Source: Chelonoidis abingdonii | Lineage: Eukaryota; Chordata; Testudines; Testudinidae | DNA: 64,000 nucleotides | NCBI RefSeq assembly: GCF_003597395.2 | Contig: NC_133782.1 | Coordinates: 9,501,102 to 9,565,101 of the forward strand | Direction: 5' to 3' | Shown here: positions 37,660 to 49,266 of the stretch, one piece after another | How the letters are laid out: each line of letters starts with the position of its first letter | How positions within the stretch are numbered: position 1 is the stretch's first letter | The notes under the pieces: generated by a model | Database searches by the model: none | Told to the model about the DNA's origin: nothing | The model's input: only the letters and a program-made list of their open reading frames with translations | Made by a program: the position numbers and the translations under genes

Positions 37660-38187
37660 AAATAACATAAAGGGTAAGAAATTACATTTTGTAACCTGTT
37701 TCTTAAGTATATTGAGCTTAGCTTGCATATTTTGCTTTATTTGGTCAGTAATCTGCTTTGTTCTGTTTTCTCTTATATTCACTTAAAATTCACTTTTTGT
37801 ATTTAATAAATATCTTGCTTGTTTATAATATAACCCAGTCTATATAATTTCTAACTGGGGGGAGGAGACACAAGAAGTTGTGGATATCTCCCTCCACATT
37901 GAGGGAGGGGGCAAGTTGCATAAAACCTGTGGGTTTGTACCCTTAAAGGGAATGGGCACATGAGTGCTGGGGGAGCCCTCTCACACAGAGTTGACTTCAG
38001 TGTGTTGACTTCTGTGTCTGCAGCAGGGTGTGGCCCTACCTGTGTGCTTGGCTGTAGGCTGGAGAGCCTAACCCAGCAAGCCAGGTAAAACGGGATCCAG
38101 GCTGGAAGAATAGGCTGATTGAGCAGGGGAGGCTCAGTTAAACCCCAGCACATCAGATGACACCCCAAAGGGCCCAAACCTGTCACA
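37660..38187 (+). mobile_element. LTR-like block, plus strand, approximate ends
   Basis: The block contains a T-rich segment with AATAAATATC near 37804, a candidate polyadenylation signal, then a GC-richer half ending CCCAAACCTGTCACA at 38187, typical of an LTR 3' end. No internal coding region or primer-binding site is visible, so it may be a solo LTR of an old retroelement. The 5' end could lie further upstream (towards 37500). Confidence 0.4.
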
Positions 38188-39289
38188 GCACTCGACCTTC
38201 GGGATTAAAAAAAATGGTGGAGGAAAAATTTCTCCACAAAGCCTATTTGAAAGAAGTCACCAAAGACACATATAGCACTGTTGTAGTGAAATGAACCCTT
38301 TCTGATAGCTAGTAGACCATTCATTATGAAATACATGTTCACGAATCTAAGATTTACGGTGTTAAGTATTAGGAAATGAAAAAGGACAAGCATAGTGTTC
38401 AGCTAAACAACAATAAAAACATAGGTCTTTACAGACCAAGATGACTTACATGCAATGCAGCTTAAAATACAGCTACTTGGCTACAATAAGTTGAAGCAAC
38501 CATATTTACCTGTTGCACAACAGATTTTAGGATCCTTCTTGTCTGTGACAGTGTCACCTTAATTATTTTTTCTTTCTCCCTAGTCTGGATGCTTTGAACA
38601 AAGCTTTGACCCATATTTAGCCTTTTAAGTTTTTTTTAAACAATGCATGTGTCTCACTTGGAATGGTAGCGACACACAAGTATTATCTGACCTCATTTAT
38701 GTAGCTATTGAGCCATCCTTGAAGAGAGTTGTGTTGTGCTATATTTTCAAAATCCTGGGTCATTATATTGCTGACCTGACACACGTAGGAGCATGTTATG
38801 CTGGTGAAGTTGTTGTATACAAGTGATCTTCGAACAGTAATTCCCAGGACATTAGGGACTTGGCATATCCAAGCGGCAATGTTTTCGGCTTCCACAGAGG
38901 ATGCAATATGCTCACTGCTTTGCTCTTACAGCAACCCCTACAGTCCAATGCATGGAGTGGAACCAACAGCAGCCTCTCAGGAGGCTGTGTGTCCTGCTTC
39001 TGGAAACTGGAGGAAAATGCAACAACAAACCAATTTAGGGGATTAGAAGTAAACAGGTGAGCAGTCAGCCCATGTTACAGAATGAGACTGAACCCATTTT
39101 GGATGGTCTGCACCTATATCTGATGACAGTGACAGATTTACAGCATGCAGTAGTCATAGTATTTATCCAAACTACAGCACTGCCATCAAAGTTGATGCTT
39201 ATTGTGGTAAAAGCACAGGATTATGAATCATGAGATCTGGCTGGGTCTACACTGCTTTGCTGCAGATTCACAGATAGATCAAAGGAAGT
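38188..39289. other. Interval without recognised feature
   Basis: I see no gene and no nameable repeat. Confidence 0.5.
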
Positions 39290-39430
39290 CATTTCACCCC
39301 AGTCTGTGCCTCAGCTTCCCCACTTATAGAATCACAATACCCACCTCACAGTATTACCACCAGCCCATGCTATCATCTTCCTGCTCTTAATACAAGGCTG
39401 CAACACATGAAAAATTTTAAAGCAATAAAC
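39290..39430 (+). repeat. MIR-type SINE fragment
   Basis: CAGTCTGTGCCTCAGCTTCC and the following CACTTATAGAATCACAATAC and CCACCTCACAGTATTACC match the MIR core and 3' region in plus orientation, well diverged. Confidence 0.6.
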
Positions 39431-40954
39431 GTGGGTGTCAGAAACTCTTCAAAGCACATCCTTCATCAAAGCTGATTTTCTGTAGGAGAACAGAGGCCGT
39501 GCAAACCAATTGGTATGGACAGGAATCTTAATTTGCAGTGAGGAAGCAGCCCCATGTTCTTCAGGATGCAGGTAGGGGATGGCTACAGAAGTGCAGACCC
39601 AGCAGGTTGAATCCTACCTTTGGATATACTGAGGTGGAAATCCCACCTGCCATAGATTTAGATCAAGGCAAGTTGATTGAGATGATTTACTCTGGGGGAT
39701 AGGATCTTGTTCACAGCAGAACTCACCCAGGATACAGGGGTCTTCGGGAACACAGTCTATGGCTTGCTGAATGGCATGTCAGTGTCAGATACAGTTTTCT
39801 AAGGGATAGGATAAGCTGGTTTTATATGCACATTTTTAGTTTGTGAAAATCATGCCTCTATAAAGCTGTGCCCTTTTCCTACCAAAGAAAACACCTATGG
39901 TGCCATTATTCAGGTCTCTCTCTTTCGGCAATGCAGCAACCTAAAATATGTCCTAACAGACACAGAAAGGCAAGTGTTCTCCGACACAGAGTTTTCTATT
40001 TCTCAGCTCTACCTCTCCATACATATCAGTACTTGATATTTGCTCTTTTGACGTGTAGCCATTTCACCAACGCCACCAAATGCATTTCATTAGCGTTTAC
40101 TAGCTTTTCAGTCACACACAGCTTTTCAGTCACATGCACCCGCATGTGCGCACGCACACATCACAGTCTATGGTTGAGTGGATCATCCATCATTAAATCT
40201 TAGTCTTCTCAGTTTTACGCACGCAGGAAAAAAAAAAGTTTGATAGTTCTGAAGCATTGTATTGTCCAGAACCAGAATGTGCACAGAAACATTTTGTGCT
40301 CATTAGGTTATCAGCAATTAAGACTGTTATTCCCATTTTCTTGGGCACATTCTTTCAGACGTTTGCAATAGAATCTCTTTGACTGCACTGACAGATTTTG
40401 GCACACAGAAATATACTCTCCATGGTGAAATCCATGAGACAGCAATGGAGAGAGACTACAGCTAATGAGGTCAACCCAGCAATACGCTTCATTGTTCTGG
40501 TATGCCGTCCCCAACATTGTTTTGTCCAGTTAGACCCCACGATCTCAGCTTGCTAATAGACATTGCAGTCCAAGTATTGTTTGAAAGAATTTAGGGAAGG
40601 GAGCCTAGAGACTTGCCAGAACACATACCATATTTTATTCAGCTTTCATAAAACAGAAAGGGGAGGAAGAATGGATTAGGTGGTGTAACAAGGTGTAAAG
40701 ATCCTATATAGCCCCAGGGAGCAAGAGGTTAATTTAAACAAACCTTCTCTCCTCCCTAGCCCAAGTATTCAAGGGAAGGGCTGTAGGAGGGCTATTTGGG
40801 AATATGCCTTTAGGAAGGCAGGATTGCACTCCCAGGGTCATGTGACTGGGTTCAACCCAACATGGGGAATTGCCATGGTTTGTTTACTATAACAATATAA
40901 GCAGCAGCAACTAAGTTCTTCCATGGTAGTACCCGAGCACTTTGCAGGCATGCA
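39431..40954. other. Interval without recognised gene
   Basis: A CA-rich, GTGCGCACGCACACA tract lies near 40146-40160. A block starting TGTAACAAGGTGTAAAG near 40683 could be an LTR remnant but cannot be supported further. Confidence 0.4.
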
Positions 40955-41095
40955 TGAATTGTATCCTCTCCATTTTACAGACAGAACTGATGCACAGAAA
41001 GAACTTGCCTGAGGTCTGTTTGTTGCACAGTTGGGAACGCAGACCCAGATCTTCCGAATCCAGACCACTGCCTTAGCCACAAAGCCATCCTCACG
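40955..41095 (-). repeat. MIR-type SINE fragment
   Basis: CTCCATTTTACAGACAGAAC, TGATGCACAGAAAGAACTTG and the tRNA-like end CCACTGCCTTAGCCACAAAG read as a reverse-oriented MIR. Confidence 0.75.
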
Positions 41096-41327
41096 CCTTA
41101 CATTAACATACTTGGATTTCTCATTAAAAGCATACCTAGGAGAGAGAGTCCTTGCTGACTGCGACCATGTTTGTTGTTTTTCTGCAGAGTCATTCCGGCA
41201 GCTCACAAGGATACATTCCCTTTTAGTTAAGATGCATGCTACATGCTCTTCCCTGCCCTCAAAATCACAGCCTCAGAAGTAGCCCCTCTACAGTTTGGCT
41301 CAGGCCTTGGCTACACTGGAGAGTTGC

Positions 41328-41504
41328 AGCGCTGGTAGTGGCTTTACAGCGCTGCAACTTACTCATCTGCCACACTTGCAAGGCACATACAGTGCTGTAT
41401 GACCCTGGATACAGTGCTACATGTACTCCACCTCTGCCTGGGGAATAACAACTGCAGCACTGGTGATGCAGCGCTGCTCCGCCAGTGTGGCCACCAAAAG
41501 CGCT
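41328..41504. promoter_or_regulatory. Cluster of AGCGCT sites at the left Harbinger end
   Basis: The palindromic hexamer AGCGCT occurs at 41328, 41348, 41470 and 41499. Two more copies lie near the right end at 45283 and 45326. The first two are inside a 12-bp inverted pair, GTTGCAGCGCTG (41323-41334) and CAGCGCTGCAAC (41347-41358). Subterminal repeats of this sort are where Harbinger ORF1 proteins bind in studied elements; that these are such sites is inference. Confidence 0.5.
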
Positions 41505-41690
41505 GTTATTGGCCTCCAGAGGTATTCGGAGGTATCCCAGAATGCCTGCTCAGCCACTCTGCTCATCATCGAACTCTACTGCCCTGGCCTCAGGTGACCT
41601 GCCCTTTAAATGCCCCGGGAATTTTAAAAATCCCCTTCCTGTTTGCTCAGCCAGGTGTGGAGTGCAATCAGTGAATCTTTCCAGGTGACC

Positions 41691-43517
41691 ATGCCTCCAC
41701 GCGGCAAACGAGCCCCAGCATGGAGCAATGGCGAGTTGCTGGACCTCATCAGTGTTTGGGGGGAGGAAGCTGTGCAGTCCCAGCTGCGCTCCAGCCGTAG
41801 GAATTACGATACCTATGGGCAGATATCAAGGGCCATGCTGGAAAGGGGCCATGACCGGGACGCGCTGCAGTGCAGGGTTAAAGTGAAGGAGCTGCGGAGT
41901 GCCTATTGCAAAGCCCGTGAGGGAAACTGCCGCTCTGGTGCTGCCCCACGACCTGCCATTTTTACAAAGAGCTGGACGCGATACTTGGGGGTGACCCCAC
42001 TGCCAATCTGAAGGACCACGATGGACACTTCAGAGCGGGAGTGGGGGAGGGAGGAGGGGGGAGGAGGAAACCGAGAGTGAGGGTACTGGGGTGGAGGGAG
42101 ACACCCCGGAGTCCCAGGAGGCATGCAGCCAGGAGCTCTTCTCAAGCCAGGAGGAAGGTAGCCAGTCGCAGCAGCCGGTACTTGGTGAAGGACAAGCAGA
42201 GGAGCGGGTTCCCGTAAGCGGCTTTTTTTTCAGGATGGAAATGTTTCGGGAGAGGAGGGAGGGTTAGGGCTGCATGCATGCATGCCTAGATGTGGAATAG
42301 CCCATTGATGTGGTCTATCACGTCGCGGTAATCGGCCTCGGTAATCTCTTCAAAAGTTTCAGCCAGAGCGTGGGCAATGCGCTTGCGCAAGTTTATTGGA
42401 GAGAGCCACTGTGGTCCTTGTCCCAGTCAGGCTAACGCGTCCCGCCACTGTGCCGCGAGGGGTGGGGGGACCATTGCTGCACACAGGCAAGCTGCATAGG
42501 GGCCAGGGCGGAATCCGCATTGCTGTAGAAGACCCTCCCGCTCTTTCCCAGGTGACCCGCAGCAGCGAGATATCTTGCAGGATAACTCCTGTGGAAATGT
42601 TGGAAGAGTGTTCAGTGTAGGTGCCCCCTGCAGCTGTTTGCTTTCCCCAACACACAGAAACCCTAGTACAGCCCAGAAGCAATCAGTCCCCCTTCCCAGG
42701 TTGACTTGCAGCAGCAAGATTTTGCAGGATCAACTCCTGTGGAAAATGTTGGGAAACTGTTCAGTGTAGGTGCCCCCTGCAGCTGTTTGCTTTCCCCAAC
42801 GCACAAAAACCCCAGTACAGCCCTGAAGCAATCAGTCCCCCTTACTCACCATTTCGGGGCTCCTGTGGGTTATGTGCGCTCTCTTTGGCATGGGAAAATT
42901 ATGCTATTGTGAAGACTGTAAACTCCTTCACTGTGTGGGAATAACTGTCTGAGATATAAACAATGCTGCCTCTGTTAACTGTTGCCTTTTTTCCTTTCTA
43001 CAAGCAACCTTGACTTCTCGGATGCCCGTTTATCAACAGCTCAAAGACTCAAAACCTCTGGAAGAAGCCGCAAAAAAGCAAAGACGACCTGCTGCAAGCA
43101 GTTATGGATCACTCTGCCAGAGAGAATCAAAAAACTGCAGGACTGGAGGGAAAGGAAAGCAGATCCGCCAGAGAAACGCAGCGGCCAGGAAGAAAAGCAC
43201 AAAGCAGCTGATAAGCATCCTGGCGCGCCAAGCGGACTCTATCCAGGCGCTCGTAGCCATGCAGGCAGAGCACTACCTGTGCCGCCCCCCCCCATCCAAA
43301 GCTCTTTCCCTTGTGCCCCAATGTCAGCTCAAAACCCCCTTCCCCAGCATCAGGTTCTTACCACCACAGCTGCCTCCAACACCTGTACGTTCACCAACAG
43401 CCCTGAGAACTACGACCCTTACCCTCTGCACTCAACCCCCATCACCATGCAGTATAGCATCCTGAAGTGCAGCAGTCATTGCACAGCACTCCAGACAGGA
43501 CATATTCAAACCTGTGA
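41691..43517 (+). pseudogene. Myb/SANT-like DNA-binding protein gene (Harbinger ORF1), broken
   Basis: The start at 41691 (ATG, MPPRGKRAPAW) opens a trihelix-type Myb/SANT domain: residues about 9-75 include APAWSNGELLDLISVWGEE, RNYDTYGQISRAMLERG and CRVKVKELRSAYCKAREG. In Harbinger transposons this protein binds the element ends and helps the transposase into the nucleus. A 1-nt shift near 41945 moves the expected FYKELDAILGG into the next frame. Probable splice donor CCC/GTAAGC at 42213/42214; probable acceptors at 42551 and 43004. The last exon (43005-43517) has lysine-rich and Gln/Ala helical text (RNAAARKKSTKQLISILARQ) spread over three frames, ending at TGA 43515-43517. An AATAAA follows near 43580. 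At least three frameshifts make it a pseudogene here. Confidence 0.82.
42545..42841 (+). repeat. Tandem duplication, 148-bp period, over an exon and its acceptor
   Basis: Unit 1 is 42545-42692 and unit 2 42693-42841. Both contain TTCCCAGGT, GCAGCAGC(G/A)AGAT, TGTTCAGTGTAGGTGCCCCC, TGCAGCTGTTTGCTTTCCCC and AAGCAATCAGTCCCCC. The units differ at a number of positions, so the duplication is not recent. Each copy carries the putative splice acceptor and short middle exon of the Myb/SANT-like gene. Confidence 0.85.
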
Positions 43518-43559
43518 CTGTACAGTTCCCCACCCACCCCCCTGCCCTTTTAGGTTCCC

Positions 43560-43640
43560 AAAATGTTGTGTGTCTGTCAATAAAGTTATTTTCTTTTCAA
43601 TAAATGAATTCTTGGCTTTGAAAAACAGTCTTTATTATTG
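43560..43640. terminator. Convergent polyadenylation region between the two Harbinger genes
   Basis: On the plus strand AATAAA occurs near 43580 and 43600, after the Myb/SANT gene stop. On the minus strand TTTATT at about 43631-43636 gives an AATAAA downstream of the transposase stop at 43761. The two genes would thus end about 240 bp apart with interleaved signals. The function is inferred from the motifs only. Confidence 0.45.
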
Positions 43641-43760
43641 CAGAAAGTAAAAGATACCTTAGCCCAGGAAAGAAACAGGCACTGCAAATCAGCTTAGGAA
43701 AAACAGATTCCTACTAACATTGTAACCACTGCACTTCACTCCCGTGCAAGGCACCAAACA

Positions 43761-44992
43761 TTACTGTTGGTTTTCAGCCTCAAATTCCTCCCTCAAGGCA
43801 TCCCTAATCCTTGAAGCCCTGTGCTGGGCCTCTCTAGTAGCCCTGCTCTCTGGCTGTGCAAATTCAGCCTCCAGGCATTGAACCTCAGAGGTCCATGCCT
43901 GACTGAATGTTTCACCCTTCCCTTCACAAATATATGGAGGGTACAGCACGCGGATATAACCGCAGGGATGCTGCTTTCCCCAAGTCTAGCTTCCCATACA
44001 GAGATCTCCAGCGCCCTTTAAACAGGCAAAAGCACACTCCACAGTCATTCGGCACCGGCTCAGCCTGTAGTTGAACCGTTCCTTGCTCCTGTCAAGCTTT
44101 CCCTGTATACGGTTTCATGAGCCAAGGCATTAACGGGTAAGCGGGGTCTCCAAGGATCACAATGGGCATTTCAACGTCCCCTACTGTGATCTTCCGTCTG
44201 GGAAAAAAGTCCCTGCCTGCAGCTTCCTGAACAGGCCAGTGTTCCGAAAAGATGCGTGCATCATGCACCTTTCCAGGCCAGCCTGTGTTAATGTCAATGA
44301 AACCCACAGTGATCCACAAGCGCCTGGAGAACCATAGAGAAATACCCCTTCCATTAACGTACTCGGATGCTAGGTGGGGTGGTGCCAGAATAGGAATATG
44401 CGTCCCATCTATCGCCCCTCCACAGTTAGGGAAACCCATTTGTGCAAAGCCATCCACAATGTCCTGCACGTTCCCCAGAGTCACGGTTTTTCTTAGCAGG
44501 ATGCGATTAATGGCCCTGCAAACTTGCATCAAAACATTCCAACGGTCGACTTTCCACTCCAAACTGGTTCCGACCGATCGGTAGCTGTCTGGAGTTGCCA
44601 GCTTCCAGATTGCAATAGCCACCCGCTTCTCCACTGGCAGGGCAGCTCTCAATCTCGTGTCCTTGCGCCGCAGGGTGGGGGCGAGCTCAGCACACAGTCC
44701 CATGAAAGTGGCTTTTCTCATCCGAAAAGTTCTGCAGCCACTGCTCGTCATCCCAGACTTCCATGACGATGTGATCCCACCACTCAGTGCTTGTTTCCCG
44801 AGCCCAAAAGCGCGTTCCACGGTGCTGAGCATTTCCGTGAAAAGCCACAAGCAATGTCGTGTCATACGCGTCAGGCGACTCACAATCATCGTCGGACTCC
44901 TCATCACTTTGGAGCTTAAGGAATAGCTCAACTGCCAAACGTGATGTGCTGGTGAGACTCGTCAGCATACTCCTCAGCAGTTCGGGCTCCAT
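43761..44992 (-). pseudogene. HARBI1-like PIF/Harbinger transposase, broken
   Basis: The likely start is the ATG at 44992 (MEPELLRSMLTSL); the stop follows AENQQ at 43761. The full product would be about 410 residues, normal for the family. It catalyses DNA cleavage and strand transfer at the element ends with a DDE-type nuclease. Visible motifs, in order: FPNCGGAIDGTHIPI with the first acidic residue; WPGKVHDARIF; ILGDPAYPLMPWLMKPY; then MTVECAF with the Glu. A T inserted in a run near 44725-44728 breaks the frame. Two compensating shifts near 44290-44350 garble the segment before the second Asp. More shifts occur at about 44090, 44010 and 43950. The longest intact part is 44092-44931. The gene converges on the Myb/SANT gene. 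Confidence 0.9.
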
Positions 44993-45360
44993 TTCCCACA
45001 GAAATCGTGCTGCACAGAAACCCTTGGGAGAGTCACAATGGCGCCAAACGTGGACGGAAAAAACAGGGACTGCTGGGATGTGAAGCGATGCATCACGGGG
45101 CATTGGGACAGGAAGCGGAATGACCTGCACTCTTCCGTCCCCTTCCCACAACCCACGGCGCCAAAATGGGACAAGGTGGTCTGTGGGATAGCTGCCCATA
45201 ATGAACCACTCCCAACAGTGCTGCAAATGCTGCAAATGTGGCCACACTGCAGCACTCGTAGCTGTCAGTGTGGCCACACTCCAGCGCTTTCCCTACACAG
45301 CTGCACAAAGACAGCTGTAACTCCCAGCGCTGCAGACCTCCAAGTGTAGCCAAGGCCTCA

Positions 45361-47034
45361 GTCACCACAGGAATAATTTGAGTATACTTCCCAATAACTC
45401 TAAAATGATCTATGTCTTCAAGTGTCCAATGCTCTGCTCCCCTTATGTCAGCAGAGGGCAAAGCACTGGGCTGGAGAGACCCATCTGGAGCAAAGAAGCA
45501 GCAGCTTAGTAAGTAACTGCCCCAAACCTGCCCACTGTTCCAATACCGTGCACTGGATGCTCCATAGGCAATGGACAGCAGAGTGGTCAACTGGTCTACA
45601 CAATATGAACTCTTGGGAAAGGGCTGAAAGTCTATGAACATTCATGCTTCTAGGACACAGCTCTCCCTCCACATTAGGAACCTAGGGGTGGCCATGTGCA
45701 GCCATGGTGGAGAACAGAGCATGGGAGTCAGCAATGATGTCGGAACCAAGAGGTATGCCCAGAGAGCACATCAAGAAACAAGTTGTATACAACCTACAAG
45801 ATTTGAGCTAGATTCCTAGCCACGTCTGTCTGCCACGAGAGCTACGTTTCCATTCATCTGATGGGATGATGAGAAAGAAAAAACTATGGCAAGAAGCTTT
45901 TGGTATTTGAGAGTACTTTTTTCTGCTTGGCTCAGGTAGGGGGCTTGAGCTCATGCTTTGCCTTTAACCCTCTCTCTCCCCCAGTCTTTGACAAATGCTT
46001 ATAGAATGTTTATAGAAATTATTCTCTCTGTTAATCCAACCAATAATCAGCCACATAATTTCCATGATCTAATGAAAAACTCAAGCAAAATCCTGTATAC
46101 AGTCTTGGCCTGGATCCAAAGTCCACTGAAGTGAACAGAAAAACTTCTGTTGACTTCAATAGGCTTTGGATTAGGCCTGTCTCATTGTTTCCGCTAATTT
46201 CTTCAACAAGGAAAAAGCACATGCTGCTGCATTGCCTCACTCTAATGTTGTAGTTTAGCACTGAATTGTACTGATGAACCAGTCTGTTTCAACCAAATCC
46301 CAGTACCATCACTCAGCAATCCCAGTAGACCATCATTCCTGGCCTACTACATTACCATAGCCAGAGACAACGTGCTCTACCTCTAACAGGCAAAGCGATT
46401 CATTTCCTCACAAGAGGCAGCATGTATTAGATGAAAAAGGGCAATCTTTTAAAAATCTAATAGCTCAGAGGCTGATGAGTTCGTCCTCCTCCTCCCCCCC
46501 ACCCCAAAGATGTATTCGGTCTCACTTGAAACAATAAATTTGTTTTGTCACCCTAGATTTGATTTAAGAGGACAAACTTCCTTTTGTAACACCTGACAAT
46601 TGTGTTGAGTCGTAAACTTTGTTAATTACAGGCTTTTTTAACCATGAAGGTCAGCTTTTGATTACACACACTCGTCCTCTCCTCTGGTAGACAAGACTTT
46701 TCCCTCCCTTCAGAGGATGATTTTGGGGGGCAACCTAGATAACAGCAGCCATAATCCGTAAAAACCTCCTTTCATAAAGTAAAGAGGGAAATATGAATTT
46801 AATATTTCACTTGTGGGTTTATGCTTGAGTGTCACCGAGACTCTCCCAAGGATCTTGGTCTGAATTATCTAACCCCAAAGTCCACAGAAATCACAGAGGA
46901 AGAATGACCTGCATGATGCCTTTTTAAGAATGACCTTGTGACATGTTAGCTCATGCAGATGTCAATGGGACTTACTCATGGAGTAATAAACTATTCACCT
47001 TGCATAAGAATGGAAGAACTTTCCTCTATCCAAG
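45361..47034. other. Interval without recognised gene
   Basis: It contains the small foldback at 46107-46177. The stretch 46550-46690 (CACCTGACAATTGTG, GTCGTAAACTTTGTTAATTA) is repeat-free and rich in homeobox-, forkhead- and E-box-like words; it might be a regulatory or conserved element. Confidence 0.4.
46107..46177. mobile_element. Small foldback MITE
   Basis: GGCCTGGATCCAAAGTCCAC at the left pairs with GGCTTTGGATTAGGCC at the right, and TGAAGT with ACTTCA further in. The length is 71 bp. Related GACTTCAATGG words near 32343 and 63757 may be arms of similar small repeats. Confidence 0.6.
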
Positions 47035-47265
47035 GTACTTTAACGACCCTTACCCCAGTATCTGAGCACCTCACAATCTTTAATGTCTTTATCCTCATAA
47101 CATTCCCGTGAGGAAAGGAAATGCCATTATCCCCATTTTTCAAAGGGGGAACAGGTGTACAGAAAGACAAAATCCAAGACTAAGTGACTTGCCTAAGGAC
47201 ACCCAGGAAATCTGTGGCAAAGCAGGAAACTGAATCCACATCTCCCAAGTCCCAGGCTGTTATGA
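47035..47265 (-). repeat. MIR-type SINE
   Basis: CATTATCCCCATTTTTCAAA, AGTGACTTGCCTAAGGACAC and GGAAACTGAATCCACATCTC read as a reverse MIR from core to tRNA-like head; the 3' region includes TTATCCTCATAACATTCCCG. Confidence 0.8.
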
Positions 47266-47442
47266 TTACTAGTAACTGAAAGCCCATGCTGCCACACAGG
47301 TGTAATCAGTAAAGTCATGGCTGTAAAAAAAGCCAGAAATGGCTGAGAACTTAAAACCTGGATAGTAAAAGACTGCAAAACCCAGTGGTGATTAAACCTT
47401 ATGATAATGTGAATGAAAAGAACTCTCAGCCATGGCTGTAGC

Positions 47443-47545
47443 TAGGGTGACCAGATGTCCCAATTTTTGGGTCTTTTTCTTATATAGGCTCCCGGTACCC
47501 CCCATCCCCGTCCCGATTTTTCACACTTGCTGTCTGGTTACCCTA
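47443..47545. mobile_element. Tiny Tc/mariner-like MITE, 99 bp
   Basis: The ends GGGTGACCAGA and, reversed, GGGTAACCAGA match at 10 of 11 positions and are flanked by TA on both sides (47443-47444 and 47544-47545). The interior has TTTTTCTTATATAGGCTCCC and a C-rich stretch. Confidence 0.75.
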
Positions 47546-47634
47546 GCTGTAGCTGTTTCCATCACTAAACACTTACTGTATAGACATTTTAGGCTTCAGC
47601 ATGGCATTCCTGGAATCGTATTACACACACTATT

Positions 47635-47745
47635 TATTTGTATGATTGTAGCACCTAGGAGCCCCAGTTATGAACCAAGACTGCACTGTGCTAGGCACTC
47701 TAACACCACAGAACAAAAAGACAGTCCCTGGCAGGCCTGCACCTT
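47635..47745 (-). repeat. Retroposon 3' tail, inverse copy of 22538
   Basis: GTAGCACCTAGGAGCCCCAG, CTGTGCTAGGCACTCTAACA and GAACAAAAAGACAGTCCCTG are the reverse complement of the tail seen at 22538-22650. Confidence 0.6.
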
Positions 47746-48996
47746 AGCCACCAGACAATCCTTCCTTTCTACATGATTATGAGCCTATTTCACTCAGATC
47801 AATGGGAGCTTTAGGTAATTAAAAAATGGAAGATCAAGCTCTACATCTGGTCAAACTGTTCAGACATACCAGACAGTCCAGTTTAAGTGATGGACCAGGG
47901 CCATCACTCGGAGACAAAACAGGAAGTAGCACCTCACTATCATACCCCTGCAGGCCTTCCTGTGTCTATGAGTATAGGGGAAAGTGAGTTTGTGCACCCC
48001 CTACTCCCCACCCCAAGTAGATGTGTGAGAGGAGTAGCAGCAAAGAACAGAGCTCCTGATGTCCTTGGTAGCATGGCTGAGCCATCATAGTGAAGGGGGA
48101 AAAGAGAGAATTGGTAACTGTTGGTCAGTTTATCCCTTGGAACAAGAGCAGGAAGCAGAGAAGGACTCATGCCTGCATAAAACATGATTTATTCCCTGTA
48201 TTGCTGCTGAGGCATCACTTCTATGCACTGACCCTTCAAATGCACAACTGGGCCCTAAATAATTCCCCAAGGGTATTTTGACAGTACTTCTGAGCAATCT
48301 TACAGGTTAGATACTTTAGACATAATCCTCTGCTAATTCATGTAAATTAGACAATCTTCACTCTACAGTAAATAAGACCAATGATGCTGAAAGGTATTAT
48401 GGGCCATCCTGGGCACCTTGCACTTCTTAAGAACAATGAGACATCTACGGTCTATAGAGGAAACTGGAATAGTATAATTTCTACACTAAAAAATAGCTCA
48501 TTCCCTAAGAACAAGATCTTGTCTTCCATGATTTTTGCCAACTGATCTGCGATTAACCATCACCATAATAGTGAGATTGACTGCTGTTTGTACTCTACTC
48601 TAATTGGAAGTGGACTGACCACTCACAATAACAAAAAAATATTGAAAATAATAAAAATTACCCATAATAAAATCGGGCTTACATGGCATTTACTCAGAGC
48701 TTTCATGAACAATATGCGTTTGTCTTGCCAATCAGATGACTTTGTTTTATTGTCAATTCACACATCATATTAACAGCTTTCTCCATTTTGCTCAGTAAAC
48801 ACGCATTTATTTAGAGAAGAGTTTATGGAGGATAGGGAATGAGTGCTCGACTCCCAAGAGGATCTCTGTGCACTGAAAAATTGAGAAAGCCAATATTTAT
48901 CTAGCGATGGGTGAAAATCTGAGACAAATGCTTTCTTTAATGAGAGAAAAGAAATAATAGCAAGCTGGTTTAATGGATTGGCTTAGACTGCGGATG
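47746..48996. other. Interval without recognised feature
   Basis: No gene and no definable repeat. Confidence 0.5.
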
Positions 48997-49266
48997 CATC
49001 TAACCAGGGGCGGCTCTACGTATGTAAGCATGGCAGTCAGGCGGCTTTCAGCGGCATGCCTGCGGGAGGAACGCTGTTCCCGGGCCTTCGGCGTACCCAC
49101 TGCCAAATTGCTGCCGAAACCGCGGGACTAGTGGACCTCCTGCAGGCATGCTGCCACAGGCGGCCTAACTGCTGCCCTCACGGTCACCGACAGGCCTCCC
49201 CCCGCGGCTTGCCGCCTCAGGCACGTGCTTGGTGTGCTCATGCCTGGAGCCACCCCTGCACCTAAC
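48997..49266. mobile_element. Non-autonomous hAT MITE
   Basis: The element is 49005-49258 (254 bp). Ends CAGGGGCGGCTCTA and, reversed, CAGGGGTGGCTCCA match at 12 of 14 positions. Flanks CATCTAAC (48997-49004) and CACCTAAC (49259-49266) are a 7/8 target duplication. The GC-rich interior contains inverted GCATGCCTGCGGGAGG and CCTCCTGCAGGCATGC segments. Confidence 0.88.

Larger units (their letters stand above)
41300..45360. mobile_element. Full-length two-gene PIF/Harbinger element, 4.06 kb
   Basis: The element is 41303-45357, flanked by TCA on both sides (41300-41302, 45358-45360), the 3-bp target duplication expected for Harbinger. The terminal inverted repeats begin with 15 identical bases, GGCCTTGGCTACACT, and stay similar for about 30 bp. 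Inside are a plus-strand Myb/SANT-like gene (41691-43517) and a convergent minus-strand transposase gene (43761-44992), the normal gene content of autonomous members. Both genes are broken by several frameshifts, so this copy cannot move by itself. It is the most complete mobile element in the window. Confidence 0.93.

Noticed and set aside
45093..45641. 182-codon minus-strand frame overlapping the right Harbinger end
   Set aside because: It crosses the terminal repeat at 45357 into flanking DNA and is not the transposase frame.
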